64,000 nucleotides of DNA from Pictodentalium vernedei (Eukaryota > Mollusca > Scaphopoda > Dentaliida > Dentaliidae). The position numbers and the translations under genes were made by a program. Below the pieces are notes generated by a model. The model saw only the letters and a list, made by a program, of their open reading frames with translations. It made no database searches and was not told the DNA's origin. Shown piece by piece: positions 54,853-64,000 of this stretch (position 1 is the stretch's first letter; the number at the start of each line of letters is the position of its first letter). The stretch spans positions 1 through 64,000 of the forward strand of contig JAUFNR010000097.1 of the NCBI GenBank assembly GCA_031216915.1. Direction: 5' to 3'.

Positions 54853-55166
54853 CAGTTGAAACTAGAAGTCCTGTCCCGAATTGTACGCTTATCTAGGCTT
54901 AATTGCGCGTAGGAATTGTGTGCAATTGCCATATCGAATGGCATCCAAAGCATGGCAGGTTCTCCTGATTACTCATAGTAAACACGGGCAATGTTTCTGC
55001 CAATGGACCTCCGGGTTACCCGGAGGTCCATTGGCTGAAACATTGCTTGTGCACAGGCCATATGTACAGAATATGATAGCCTTACTATGGTCATAACGCG
55101 TAGATTAACGCGAAAATCGACGTGCTATTTGTGCGCATTTCATGTTAGGACTTCTAGTTTTAACTG
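54853..55166. mobile_element. Tc1-like MITE, CAGTTAAAAC family, copy C
   Basis: 314 bp, ends CAGTTGAAACTAGAAGTCCT and TAGGACTTCTAGTTTTAAC, TA each side. The left copy has the empty site at about 11,310 (TTGCATATCCCTGTTAATAG). Confidence 0.93.
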
Positions 55167-55374
55167 TATCCCTGTTAATAGAATATAATTTCCCAACACA
55201 AAACCATTTACCTCCAGTACAAATTTGACCTGGTAATTGAATATAGGGTATAGAGTAATCTCCTGTTAATTGAATAAAAAATCTTGTAACATGTTGAGAA
55301 ATTGCCCTGACTCTTCCCAGTTTTCCTTTGGTTATAGACCAATTTGGCCTCAGTACATTCAATACAGGCATTTA

Positions 55375-55438
55375 ATCTATTATATCTTGTTTGACAGAGC
55401 TCATGGAGCTCTGTCAAACAAAATATAATAGAATAAAT
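55375..55438. repeat. Short perfect palindrome
   Basis: Paralogue of 12,240-12,303. Confidence 0.8.
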
Positions 55439-55664
55439 GCTAAGTTTATCTCTGGAATACAGGAAAGTGACACAATCCCTGTTAATTGAATACTCCTGCT
55501 AATTGAATAATGTTATTGGCAAAGTGGCTCTTCAATTAACAGGGTTCCACTGTACAGCAAAAACAAATATCACAAACTAATAATGAAACTATGTACTTGT
55601 GAAATTTTCATGTGGTCATTCTACAAAATGTTTTAGCTGGTACTATACAGTTTTGAAGGTTAAA

Positions 55665-55980
55665 GGGCTCAGTACTTAGAGGTGAAGGCTGCAAGTCAAA
55701 GGGTCCTCTATCAAATACCACCTGTGGCAACCACTTTGTTTCCTTGGGCAATACACTTCATTCCCACTGCCCACGTAGTGCCATTGCGTACCAAGGCACA
55801 CTGCATGTCAATCGTACACTTGTCTTCAACCAGTGCTAACCAAGCGTGTGTGCTGTTTGTACGTTAGATGTTTGTAATTGCTCTGTGGTTCTCTCTGGCT
55901 TTTCCCACCTGTAAAACTGTCCGACATGAAGTGACCCTGGCTATCGAAGTGTCATTAAACCCCAATAAATAAATCAATAA
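55665..55980 (+). mobile_element. tRNA-headed SINE
   Basis: Paralogue of 12,537-12,842, retaining the CAAGGCACACTGCATGTCAA segment that the left copy has lost. Confidence 0.8.
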
Positions 55981-56257
55981 GAATCATGTGTCCCTATTCT
56001 GGAGAACAGTTTGGGGCAAATTGCCAAAGGAGGGTTTGCCTTAGATTAGTATCCAGTTTGGGTCAAATTGTTGGAGGACAGTTTGGATGCAAATCTCACG
56101 AATTCCAGTCACTTTGGCCCCAAGTCATTTTGGCTCCAGTCATTACAGCCTCAGGTCAATTCAGCCCCAATATACCAGGTCATTTCGGCCTCTTTAAATA
56201 TTTTCAAATATTGTTTGAATTTTAACATTTTTCTATTTATTTTTTTTTCAACATATA

Positions 56258-56571
56258 CAGTTAAAACTAGAAGTCCTGTCATGAAATGCGCACAAATAGC
56301 ACGTTGATATGCGCGTTAATGTACGAGTTATGACCATAGTAAGGCTATCAAATTTTGTACATATGGATTGTGCACATGCAATGTTTCAGCCAATGGACCT
56401 CCGGGTTACCCGGAGGTCCATTGGCAGAAACATTGCATGTGTTTGCTCTGAGTAACCAAGAGAGCCTGTCGTGCTTTGGATGCCATTCGATATGGCAATT
56501 GCGCGCAATTCCAACGCGCAATTAAGCCTAGATAAGCGCACTATTCGTTACAGGACTTCTACTTTTAACTG
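56258..56571. mobile_element. Tc1-like MITE, CAGTTAAAAC family, copy D
   Basis: 314 bp, ends CAGTTAAAACTAGAAGTCCT and AGGACTTCTACTTTTAACTG, TA each side. The left copy has the empty site near 13,130 (ACATTTATATCTCTC). Confidence 0.93.
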
Positions 56572-56573
56572 TA

Positions 56574-58189
56574 TATCTCTCAATTAGATATTCAGGTATA
56601 CATGATATATGTCTAGTAGATTTTCTTTCATGATGAATAAATAAAAGAAAAGTTTCAGCATGTCGAAGATGCACATGGACTATGTGGGATTTGAAATCAC
56701 TTGTGACCTCAATAATTTTATTTGCTTATGAATCTATGAGAGCCGGAAGCGAGGGTAAGTAATGTGATTTGGTTTGAGTGTACGCCTTGGAAGTGGGGCA
56801 CTGGGATCAGACCCCGTGGACATCGAACTCGAAGGGGACTAGTAATTGCGCATAACTACAAGGATTCTGCTCTATGTTTTAGAAAATGTGGACATATTTA
56901 TGGTAGTATCAAAATCGCAGTTTGGTGGTTGTTTCAGAAAAAAAAAAAGAAACCCTGTGAACCTCAAACTGGAAGGTGACTAGGAATTGTGCATAACAAT
57001 ATGAATAAATGACTGCATATTCTGGTACTTTGCAAAATTTCAAAGTAAAATAATTTCTCTTACTTATACAGATAGCATCTTAAATGTATGTAAAATTGAA
57101 CACATGGATAATTTTTAATGTCATGTATAACTGTTCTGTACACTGTGTAAATACAAATAACTGAACATTACTTAATGAAGGTAATTACCCATTATTTCGA
57201 AACATGAACTATGCACTGATCTTTATAGATCTCAACACTTAAAATGGTGCCGAAATGACCAAGGCACCAAAGTGCCTAGGACAGAGATGACTTTGAGGTC
57301 GAATTGACCAGAGGACGAAATGACTTGGAGCCGAAGTGATTGGATATCATTCTTACAGATGAGAGACGTTAATTAGGCCCTAATACAGAACACATTGAAT
57401 GTGAATTTACTGCAGAGATAATTGCTCGACGATATATTATATTAATATTTTTCAATAAATATCGAACAATCTATTAATATTTTTTTTAAGAATTATTTTC
57501 AGGAGTTAAAGCGAATATCGTAGCGTATCTAAAATATCCTAACAGATGTGTACTGCTTTTCTTTTGGATGATTCTTCCCTGGGCCTAGTTCTCCCCAGGC
57601 TGAAGATTCCCCCAGTTCCCGAAAAAAGATGACATGCCATTTTCAATGGCGGTAAATATCCAAAAGGGTTATTATTATCCATTTTTTAGTTTTTGAAACT
57701 ACGAAGCACTGTTCAGAAATACAGATGCACCAAAAAGTAACACATTATTACTTTGTTTTGGTTTCTAACGGGACTAAAAGCAAGCTATCAGTATCACTTT
57801 TTCGAATTACACCCATTTCGTCTGCTAACCAAATCGTCCGCTACAATTTTACCCAAGTCGTCCTCTACAATTATACCCAACACGTCCGAAACTCGTTCGC
57901 TGGGGAAAGTATTCAAGTATTGCATTTTGAATCATTTTTTATTTATATAATAATTTTATTGTATAATTTATTGCATATTACCTATTGTAATATATCTTAA
58001 TATACCTCCATTGTAATATATCTTAATGTACCTCCTCGCATTAAATTTCATAAATGTGTATGAAATTCTGAAAACAGAAATGTCAGAACAAAATAAACTC
58101 TCCAGCCATCTAATAAATTTTAATTACTGTTTATTCAATGGATTACCAATAAAAATTATATTATTACAGTAAAAGTTCTTAAAGTATAT
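56574..58189. other. Gene-free stretch
   Basis: Mirrors 13,136-15,654 without the MITE and the hAT. The single ATGGATTA at about 58,138 is the hAT empty site. No gene. Confidence 0.55.
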
Positions 58190-58700
58190 GTACGTTATAT
58201 TAAGTTCCACAAAATAATCTTATAATTTTGCAGTTTTTCATTGAAGAGCTCCACCGGCATCTTACAGAGAATAATTGCAAAATTATTAGCATAAGTATTA
58301 TAAGAATTAATTATATTAAGAAATGCAACAAAATTTGTTATATTAAGTTCTGCAACATAATCTTATAATTTTGCAAGTATTCATCGAGGCGCACCGTCGC
58401 TTTACAATGAATAATAGCAAAATTATTAGCAAATGTATTATAAGAATTAATTATATTAAGAAACGCATCAAAATTTATGGTTTATTAAATTCTCCAACAT
58501 AATCTTATAATTTTGCAATTATTCTTGGAAGAGCATCACCGGCGCTTTACAATGAATAATCACAAAATTATTAGCAAATGTATTATAGGAATTAATAATA
58601 TTAAGAAACGCATCAAAACGTGTTATAATTATATTAAGAAATGCATCAAAACTTGTTATATTAAGTTTCGTAACATAGTCTTATAAGTTTGCAATTATTC
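58190..58700. repeat. ~140-bp AT-rich tandem repeat
   Basis: Paralogue of 15,655-16,175, four units. Confidence 0.85.
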
Positions 58701-59693
58701 CAGGGGGAGGGGGGTCCTGGGAGGGGGGGGGGGACCAAAAATTTGCAAGACGTGATGTCGGGGTGGGTGAGTCTCTTGAGTGCACCAAAAATGTGCATTT
58801 CCAATTTGTGCAATTTTTTAAAAACATATCAATATATCAGCCAATATATGACATCATTTGCGTTTCAAACCTGAAAGATGATGTTGTACATCACACTCTT
58901 AACATAAATACAACATCAGGAGGCTTTATATGTGAGAATATTGGGCTTAATCTGGAGAAATGTCACACGTTAGTAGGGGGTGGGTGTCTTGTTCGAAATG
59001 TAGAAAATGTGCAGACAATATTTTCCTTGACAAGCGGACGACTCAGCTTGCGGACGAAACGTCCGTATACCCTTTTTTCAAGCAAACTTTTCCTAACTTT
59101 TACAACACCTTAACATTCGGATAATTCAACAACTGAGTTTCTGTTCATCTTGATATTTCACGAGGTACGAGTCAATGCATATCTGTATACAATCGCACCA
59201 GTATAACAACAATTATCAGTTATATTATCGGTTATATGTACGTTTTTTTCGATTGAGGTTATCACTGGCAGACAAGCTGCAACGAAATCAGGACTGAGAG
59301 TTCGATCTGAAATGACGAGATCATCAGCTGAGCATATTGACAAACCTCCAGAAGGACAGGACTCGAGTAATAATAGTAACACTTTGGCCGGCCGCTGATT
59401 TGTCGCGGTTCTCGGTTGAGAAGGCCTGGTTACCCCTGAAGTGTAGATATGTAGGCAAATGTATCACGCAAAGCTTTGAGGCGAAACAAAAAAAATTGAT
59501 TCCCAGAGGTGGACATGCCAATTGCAATTGCATGGGCAATTCGACACCGGAAGTTACGTGTTTTTTTCACTGAAATTTACTGTCCACTTCAAAAATCACA
59601 TTGACGGCTATAGAGAATTCTGTTCTGGAACACATTTATCTGATTGGGTATGTGGAACCCTTTGCGAGCCTACGGCCCGCTTGGGGTTCCTAT
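58701..59693. other. Gene-free end of the duplicated segment
   Basis: Mirrors 16,176-17,156. Frames are short and not shared in phase with the left copy. Confidence 0.5.
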
Positions 59694-59934
59694 TATCACT
59701 AAATCACCTGCAGAGTGGAGATTCCACCCAAGCAATAATTGCAAATTTGTTGCAAAGCATAATCAGCATAATCAAAGTTTCAGCCAATGGACCTCCGGGT
59801 TAAACCCGGAGGTCCGTTGGCTGAAACATTTCTTGTGTTTTTTGTCGATATGTACACAATTAGAAAGTTATAGCTTGGGTGATAACTCCACTCCGCGGGT
59901 GATTTAGTTACAGTCCACTCTCCACGTACTGTAT
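59694..59934. mobile_element. Tc1-like MITE, CAGTAC family, one end truncated
   Basis: The right end CACTCTCCACGTACTG is followed by TA. The left end lacks about 20 bp and starts at TCACTAAATCACC, exactly where the segmental homology stops. Core ATGGACCTCCGGGTTAAACC with inverse. Confidence 0.85.
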
Positions 59935-60071
59935 ATGTGAATCCTAACTCAGATTAACTTAGATTGCTTCAGCTTTCCTATGCTGATGAATGGTGAGGGC
60001 TGGTGGAGTTTATTAATGGGGATAAATATATGAAAAAATATGAAGTGGACTGTCATGAGATTATGTTACTT

Positions 60072-60317
60072 TTAACCTGAGACTTTGACATAACGTGACG
60101 ATTAATGCCGACCAGCGCTATTCACAAAACTATCCCTTCAGATTTCATTTTTTTTATTTCTCAATAACATTGCTCAATATCCCTCATTGGCACGTTGTTA
60201 TCGTCCCAGTGATGGAACATAAGCTATGTTTTGAGGCGAAAGATGTAAAGTTTAAATTACTGAAAACAATTGTTTGCATAATTGTCGTCTGCTATTCGTG
60301 TTAGGGAAAAAGTTAAC
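60072..60317. mobile_element. Degenerate piggyBac-like MITE
   Basis: CCGACCAGCGCTATTCACAA near the left, CATAAGCTATGTTTTGAGGC in the core arm and ATTGTCGTCTGCTATTCGTG near the right match the 33,120 copy. Ends are eroded. Confidence 0.65.
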
Positions 60318-60387
60318 TTGATGATAATGTGTCCCTGTCTTGAATGCAACACATTTTTAACATTGAACAGTGTTTGAATGAACAGGA

Positions 60388-60758
60388 CTATATGGAGGGT
60401 GTCAACGCTGTTTTAGTGAATATCGGGAATTATCTCATGAGTGTGGACCTGAAAGTTTTATTTTTCACGAGCGCTCGCACATGAGAATGAGATAACTCAC
60501 GATATTCACTAAAATATCGTAGATTTCATTTTTATTATATGCTACGTGACATTTTACAATGCAGTATTCAACCCAATTCGACTGCGAACAGTTTCAAAAC
60601 AATAACAAAAAGCTGCTGATCGTTCCTTTAAGGAGACACCCAAGGCGACGTAATACTCCGAAGCGTGTGGGCCTGAAAGTATTATAAAACGTCCAGGTCC
60701 ATACTCATGAGATACTTCCCGATATTCACTAAAACAGCGTAGATGCCCTCCATATAGG
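60388..60758. mobile_element. ~370-bp inverted-repeat element (unassigned MITE)
   Basis: Arms of about 65 bp: CTATATGGAGGGTGTCAACG / TAGATGCCCTCCATATAG, GATATTCACTAAAACAGCG, CTCATGAG. A second, inner pair (60,400-60,540) repeats GATATTCACTAAAA, so the element looks like a palindrome within a palindrome. No frame. Confidence 0.75.
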
Positions 60759-60864
60759 CCTATGCATTCAAATATTGTGGATGGAAAATTGATAAGTAAA
60801 ATACAGCGAAATCAAGACCGTCTAAGATTCAATCTTCTCGCATTTCTTTTCCGAAGGTGTAGTA

Positions 60865-61104
60865 CTGTTGCCATGGACTGGTCGTAAATCCACATCCGAG
60901 CAGTGATGTCAACGCATGAGTTTGCTACATGTAGGTAATAATAAAACCCATCGGCAGTAGAGTTTTAATTAATACCGGTTGTACCCAATGCTTCATTAAT
61001 TAAAGTTTTGATGATTATTCCTATAATTAATGTTTGGAATCTAATATTATTGCGTCCGTGGAAATATTATCCACCCGTGGAAAGTGACCAGTCCACGGCA
61101 ACTG
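60865..61104. mobile_element. Tc1-like MITE, GTTGCC type, best copy
   Basis: 240 bp. Left TA then CTGTTGCCATGGACTGGTC; right GACCAGTCCACGGCAACTG then TA. Central TTAATTAATACCGGTTGTAC region with inverted TTCATTAATTAAA. Confidence 0.88.
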
Positions 61105-61106
61105 TA

Positions 61107-61372
61107 CCGTGCTTGAGCCCGATTACCCGCGCGGGAGCACGGTGGCGCTGTGTACTTAGATGTACAGAAAGCACTCGATGGTGCACTTGACTTGAATCAA
61201 TGCTAACTCTGCTTATGTGGAGTTATTACCTTGGAGAGTGTTGAAGGCTGCTTGCCGCTACTAGATGGCTCTCTACAGGTACTCCTGCTTCCCATACCCT
61301 TAAAACTATCCATCACGAGGTAACACCGGCTGTGTAAAGTGTTGTTAACCCCCAATAAATAAATAAATAACA
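61107..61372 (+). mobile_element. SINE lacking its head
   Basis: CGCGCGGGAGCACGGTGGCG through TCGATGGTGCACTTGACTTG, TACTCCTGCTTCCCATACCC, tail CCCCAATAAATAAATAAATA. It directly abuts the MITE at 60,865-61,104. Confidence 0.8.
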
Positions 61373-62075
61373 TGACTCTCGTATAAGACAATTATGAAAA
61401 CTAAAGCACCCTGCACTTGAACCTGGTGCAAAAAGCATACACTGTATTTTGGTCTGTCAGTCATGAAAGAAGATAGGAAATCTCCGACGATTCAAGAAAG
61501 TATGGAATGCAGTAGGTGGAGATGTAATGATCTGCAAAAATCCCTTGCAGAATGAAGTCTCGATCTACCCAATAATCCTAACAAACACATTCACATTTTC
61601 AGCCAATGGAATTTCGTGTTGATTTGGGATGTCCTGTTCCGGAAGTATTCCTTGTGTTTCAAATATCTTGAAACTCGTTTCGTGACTTGAAATGCTATAC
61701 TACGCAGCTATTCTACGTGGTTTCCTAATAATAAATAAATCTTCAAGGAGAGTAATGCGACCTTAAAAACGATCTCTTTCTCGATGAGAGCCCGATTCCG
61801 TTTCGATAGACATTCCCCAGTGGATTAAGATTTCGCAAATATAACTTGCGAAATACATTCTGAGTTGCACGAAGCAAGAAAAATAACTTTTGACATGGAA
61901 TGTTTTCGAACTTCCTTTTCGACAGGTGGAATTCTACAATGTTGTGGACGGGAAAACGAACAAAGAATTGTTTCGAGGTCGCGACATAATCGCGACATGT
62001 AATGACAGCGCTGTACTGTCTGTCCCTCAAACCACAATCACAGCGGTGATTTTGTCCAGTTATTCTTGTCAGATG
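61373..62075. other. Stretch with nothing recognised
   Basis: Overlapping short frames exist on both strands (61,743-62,132) but show no recognisable motif. Confidence 0.4.
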
Positions 62076-62225
62076 CAGTTAAAACTAGACGTCCTGCCAC
62101 GCCCGCCGATAACACGTCACTCTCCGCGTTGATCTACGTTCTATGACGATAGTAAGACTCTCCGATTCTGTACATATGTCCTATTCACAAGCAATGTGTC
62201 AGTCAATGGACCTTGGAGTTTAACC
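62076..62225. mobile_element. Half of a CAGTTAAAAC-family MITE, cut by a LINE
   Basis: Starts CAGTTAAAACTAGACGTCCT, runs to the central palindrome (TCAATGGACCTTGGAGTTTA) and stops there, replaced by the LINE tail. The other half is not in the window. Confidence 0.85.
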
Positions 62226-64000
62226 AGGATATGATATATGATATATAATTTATTCACCAGCATACAAAAGACTAAACACAAAGTACATGAAATCTGAAAA
62301 TTTACAATGTATAAATATAGTTGACACTTGGTTACAAATCCTTCAATACTTCATTCGTATACTGGTATGATAAGGCACAGCCAGATTGGCTGTCTTCCTG
62401 CCTTCCCTATGTAGGAGAGAGAAAGAGCATTGAGATATAGAAAGGGAAAATAGAGTGAAATAGAAAGAGGAAGTGGGTAGAAAAAAGGAAGTTCTAATGC
62501 AACGTAGTAAATGCCCATTATCTTCTTTTAAGAATAGCCTGACTGAATCATGTGTTGGTGGTGCGTGCGGTGGTTGGAGTCTAGTTCAGCTAGGCACATG
62601 ATGCGGACTTCACCATTCCTTGAATTTATATGTATACAGAGTGAGAGACAAATTGCTCAAAACTAAGATCAGAAAAAAGCACGGGTAAAGACGGAATCAA
62701 AAGCTAGCAGGGGCGAGAATACCAGACAAATTACATTGAGAATGAGTTACCAATACATCTTGAGAGCTGGTTAATCAAGATAGTACCCTAGTGCTGAGTT
62801 GACGAAAATCGGTACGAACTAATGCAAGGGGATACATAACCGGGGATGCATTATAAATAACAACTAGATAGCACAATCTGGGCAGTAGGGATTAGAACAG
62901 GAGATATTATTTGAGTACGTCTAAAGCAATCTTGTAATTAGCTTTTTTTTTAACTTCTTCCTGTTTTTATTGCCCTGATATCCCTTTCGAGTTTGTTCCA
63001 TAGTTTAGGAAATGCAAAGACAGGTTGCTTATCTAAGGTTTTTGTGCTAGTTCTATGTATATACAGAAGGTCTGTTTGGCGTGTGTTCACATTGGTTTGG
63101 TTATTTACAGAAGGAAAAAAAATTCGCAAATGATGCCGGGAGATTTCCATTTTGCCAGTCAAACATGAACAGAAAAGCATGTCAATTATACAAGTATTTT
63201 GTCTTTAACATGCCGTCTTTAATAAACAGTGGGTCAGTATGAGCATTATATTTCTTATTAATGATTCGTATTGATCGTTTTTGTAGTTTAGACAGTCGAT
63301 TATAAGCTTTTGAGCCTCCCCATAACGGAATTCCGTATATAAAGTGACTTTGTATTAAAGTAAACTATAAAGTGCTCATAACTCTGTGAGGAAGAGTTTT
63401 TTCCCTTTAATTAGAGTGAGATTGGCAAAGGTAACTTTCGAGCAGATTTGGGATATGTGTCCATTATAGGACAGAGTTTCGTCACTATTTATGCCAAGGA
63501 ATTTTACTGATTTTTTATTCTGCCTGTTGCCAACTTTGTCGATAATCTGATTATTAATACATATGTTCTCAAGGGAAGTATTTCCTTTGTGAGTTGGTTT
63601 GATAATTATAAATTTTGTTTTCTTGGGGTTAAAACTAAGTGGTTGGCGGAGCACCAATTGAATATTTGTTTGCAGTTCCTCGTTGAATTCTTCGACCAGC
63701 GGGTTTATCTCTGTTCCAGACTTGTATCCCGAGGTATCATCTGCAAACAAAAAAGGATAGGGCCTAATATTGAAGCTTGCGGTACACCACGTGTTATTTC
63801 ATTTAGGTTCGATTTACTGTCACCAAAGAAAACACACTGTGTCCTGTTCTGAAGGTAGCCTTTGACCCAGTGATTAGCGTGTCTCTTATTCCATCGTGTT
63901 CTAATTTTTGAAGTAGTATCTCGTGGCTTATAGTGTCAAAGGCCTTCAAGCGATCCACGAAAAAGTCTTTACTAACTTTATTATTTTGTGAGGCTATATA
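62226..64000 (-). mobile_element. Non-LTR retrotransposon (LINE), 3' portion
   Basis: Runs on the minus strand with its 3' end at about 62,226, marked by a short ATATCAT-type repeat tail, an approximately 700-bp 3' untranslated region (62,226-62,940) and reverse transcriptase sequence beyond. The 5' part continues off the right edge. A microsatellite-like tail and the C-terminal sequence suggest the CR1/Jockey group. Confidence 0.85.
62950..64000 (-). pseudogene. LINE reverse transcriptase, C-terminal part (broken)
   Basis: Minus strand from the right edge: KAFDTISHEILLQKLEHDGI (about 63,950-63,890; RT motif A with its Asp), TRGVPQASILGPILF (about 63,795-63,750; motif B), FADDTSGYKSG (63,750-63,715; motif C, catalytic DD), KSVKFLGINSDETLSYNGHI (about 63,510-63,450; thumb entry), and near the end RQTDLLYIHRTSTKTLDKQP with PKLWNKLERDIRAIK (about 63,080-62,955), the usual C-terminal block of this group. 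Motifs B and C are closer together than normal by some 20 residues and in different phases, and further phase changes and a stop follow, so the enzyme is dead. Its normal job is target-primed reverse transcription. Confidence 0.85.

Larger units (their letters stand above)
47890..59693. repeat. Right copy of the segmental duplication
   Basis: Collinear with 1-17,156 but shorter, lacking the 3.6 kb internal duplication and five insertions of the left copy, and carrying two insertions of its own (54,853 and 56,258). Homology stops at TTGGGGTTCCTATTA, where a truncated CAGTAC-family MITE begins. Confidence 0.9.

Noticed and set aside
61743-62132. Overlapping 70-95 residue frames
   Set aside because: No motif, no start context or relative in the window; open by chance.
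1-64000. Retrovirus, LTR or Polinton-type fossils
   Set aside because: I found no paired direct terminal repeats, no gag, integrase, capsid or envelope motif; the only reverse transcriptase is in a LINE.

Overview
This window comes from a compact-intergenic, AT-rich animal genome. It contains no bacterial operons. It carries tRNA- and 5S-headed SINEs, a LINE, Tc1, hAT-like, MULE and Academ-like DNA transposons, and dense MITEs. The hairpin-ended tandem-repeat elements finishing in GAGCTAAAAA, and SINE bodies ending in (AATA)n, remind me of marine invertebrates, bivalve molluscs first. That is a recollection, not a demonstration. I see no confident host gene and no LTR or virus-like element.

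Layout. (1) 1-17,156 is one copy of a large segmental duplication; the other copy is 47,890-59,693, in the same orientation and about 90-95% alike by eye. The copies differ by clean presence or absence of single elements, so many insertions can be read with their empty sites. The left copy also carries an extra internal 3.6 kb duplication (about 3,440-7,060). (2) 17,156-23,150 is SINEs and MITEs, including a SINE with a 5S rRNA-derived head. (3) 23,154-29,771 is the main coding locus: an approximately 6.6 kb Academ-like DNA transposon with diverged terminal inverted repeats, a transposase-like region interrupted by a SINE, and a 476-codon open segment encoding an XPG/FEN1-type nuclease plus a cysteine-rich CXC-like tail. 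(4) 29,772-35,296 has a Tc1 transposon (31,372-32,892) and palindromic repeats. (5) 35,305-38,193 is a hAT-like element holding a MULE. (6) 39,526-48,540 holds a nested composite and a series of elements built of tandem units of about 170 bp. (7) 59,694-64,000 has MITEs, a SINE and a LINE that runs off the right edge.

How the parts relate. The window is mostly layers of elements inserted in elements. Three MITE groups have CAGT termini and TA target duplications (Tc1-like), one has TTAACCC termini (piggyBac-like), and several are hAT-like. Two TA-type groups with different termini share the same central palindrome. One composite (a CAGGG-ended element carrying a piggyBac-like MITE at the same internal position) occurs twice. 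The tandem-array elements share a 3' hairpin whose stem sequence changes while its pairing is kept, followed by a near-constant GAGCTAAAAA. Coding capacity is confined to the Academ-like, Tc1, MULE, hAT-remnant and LINE segments, all damaged to some degree except the XPG-like segment.
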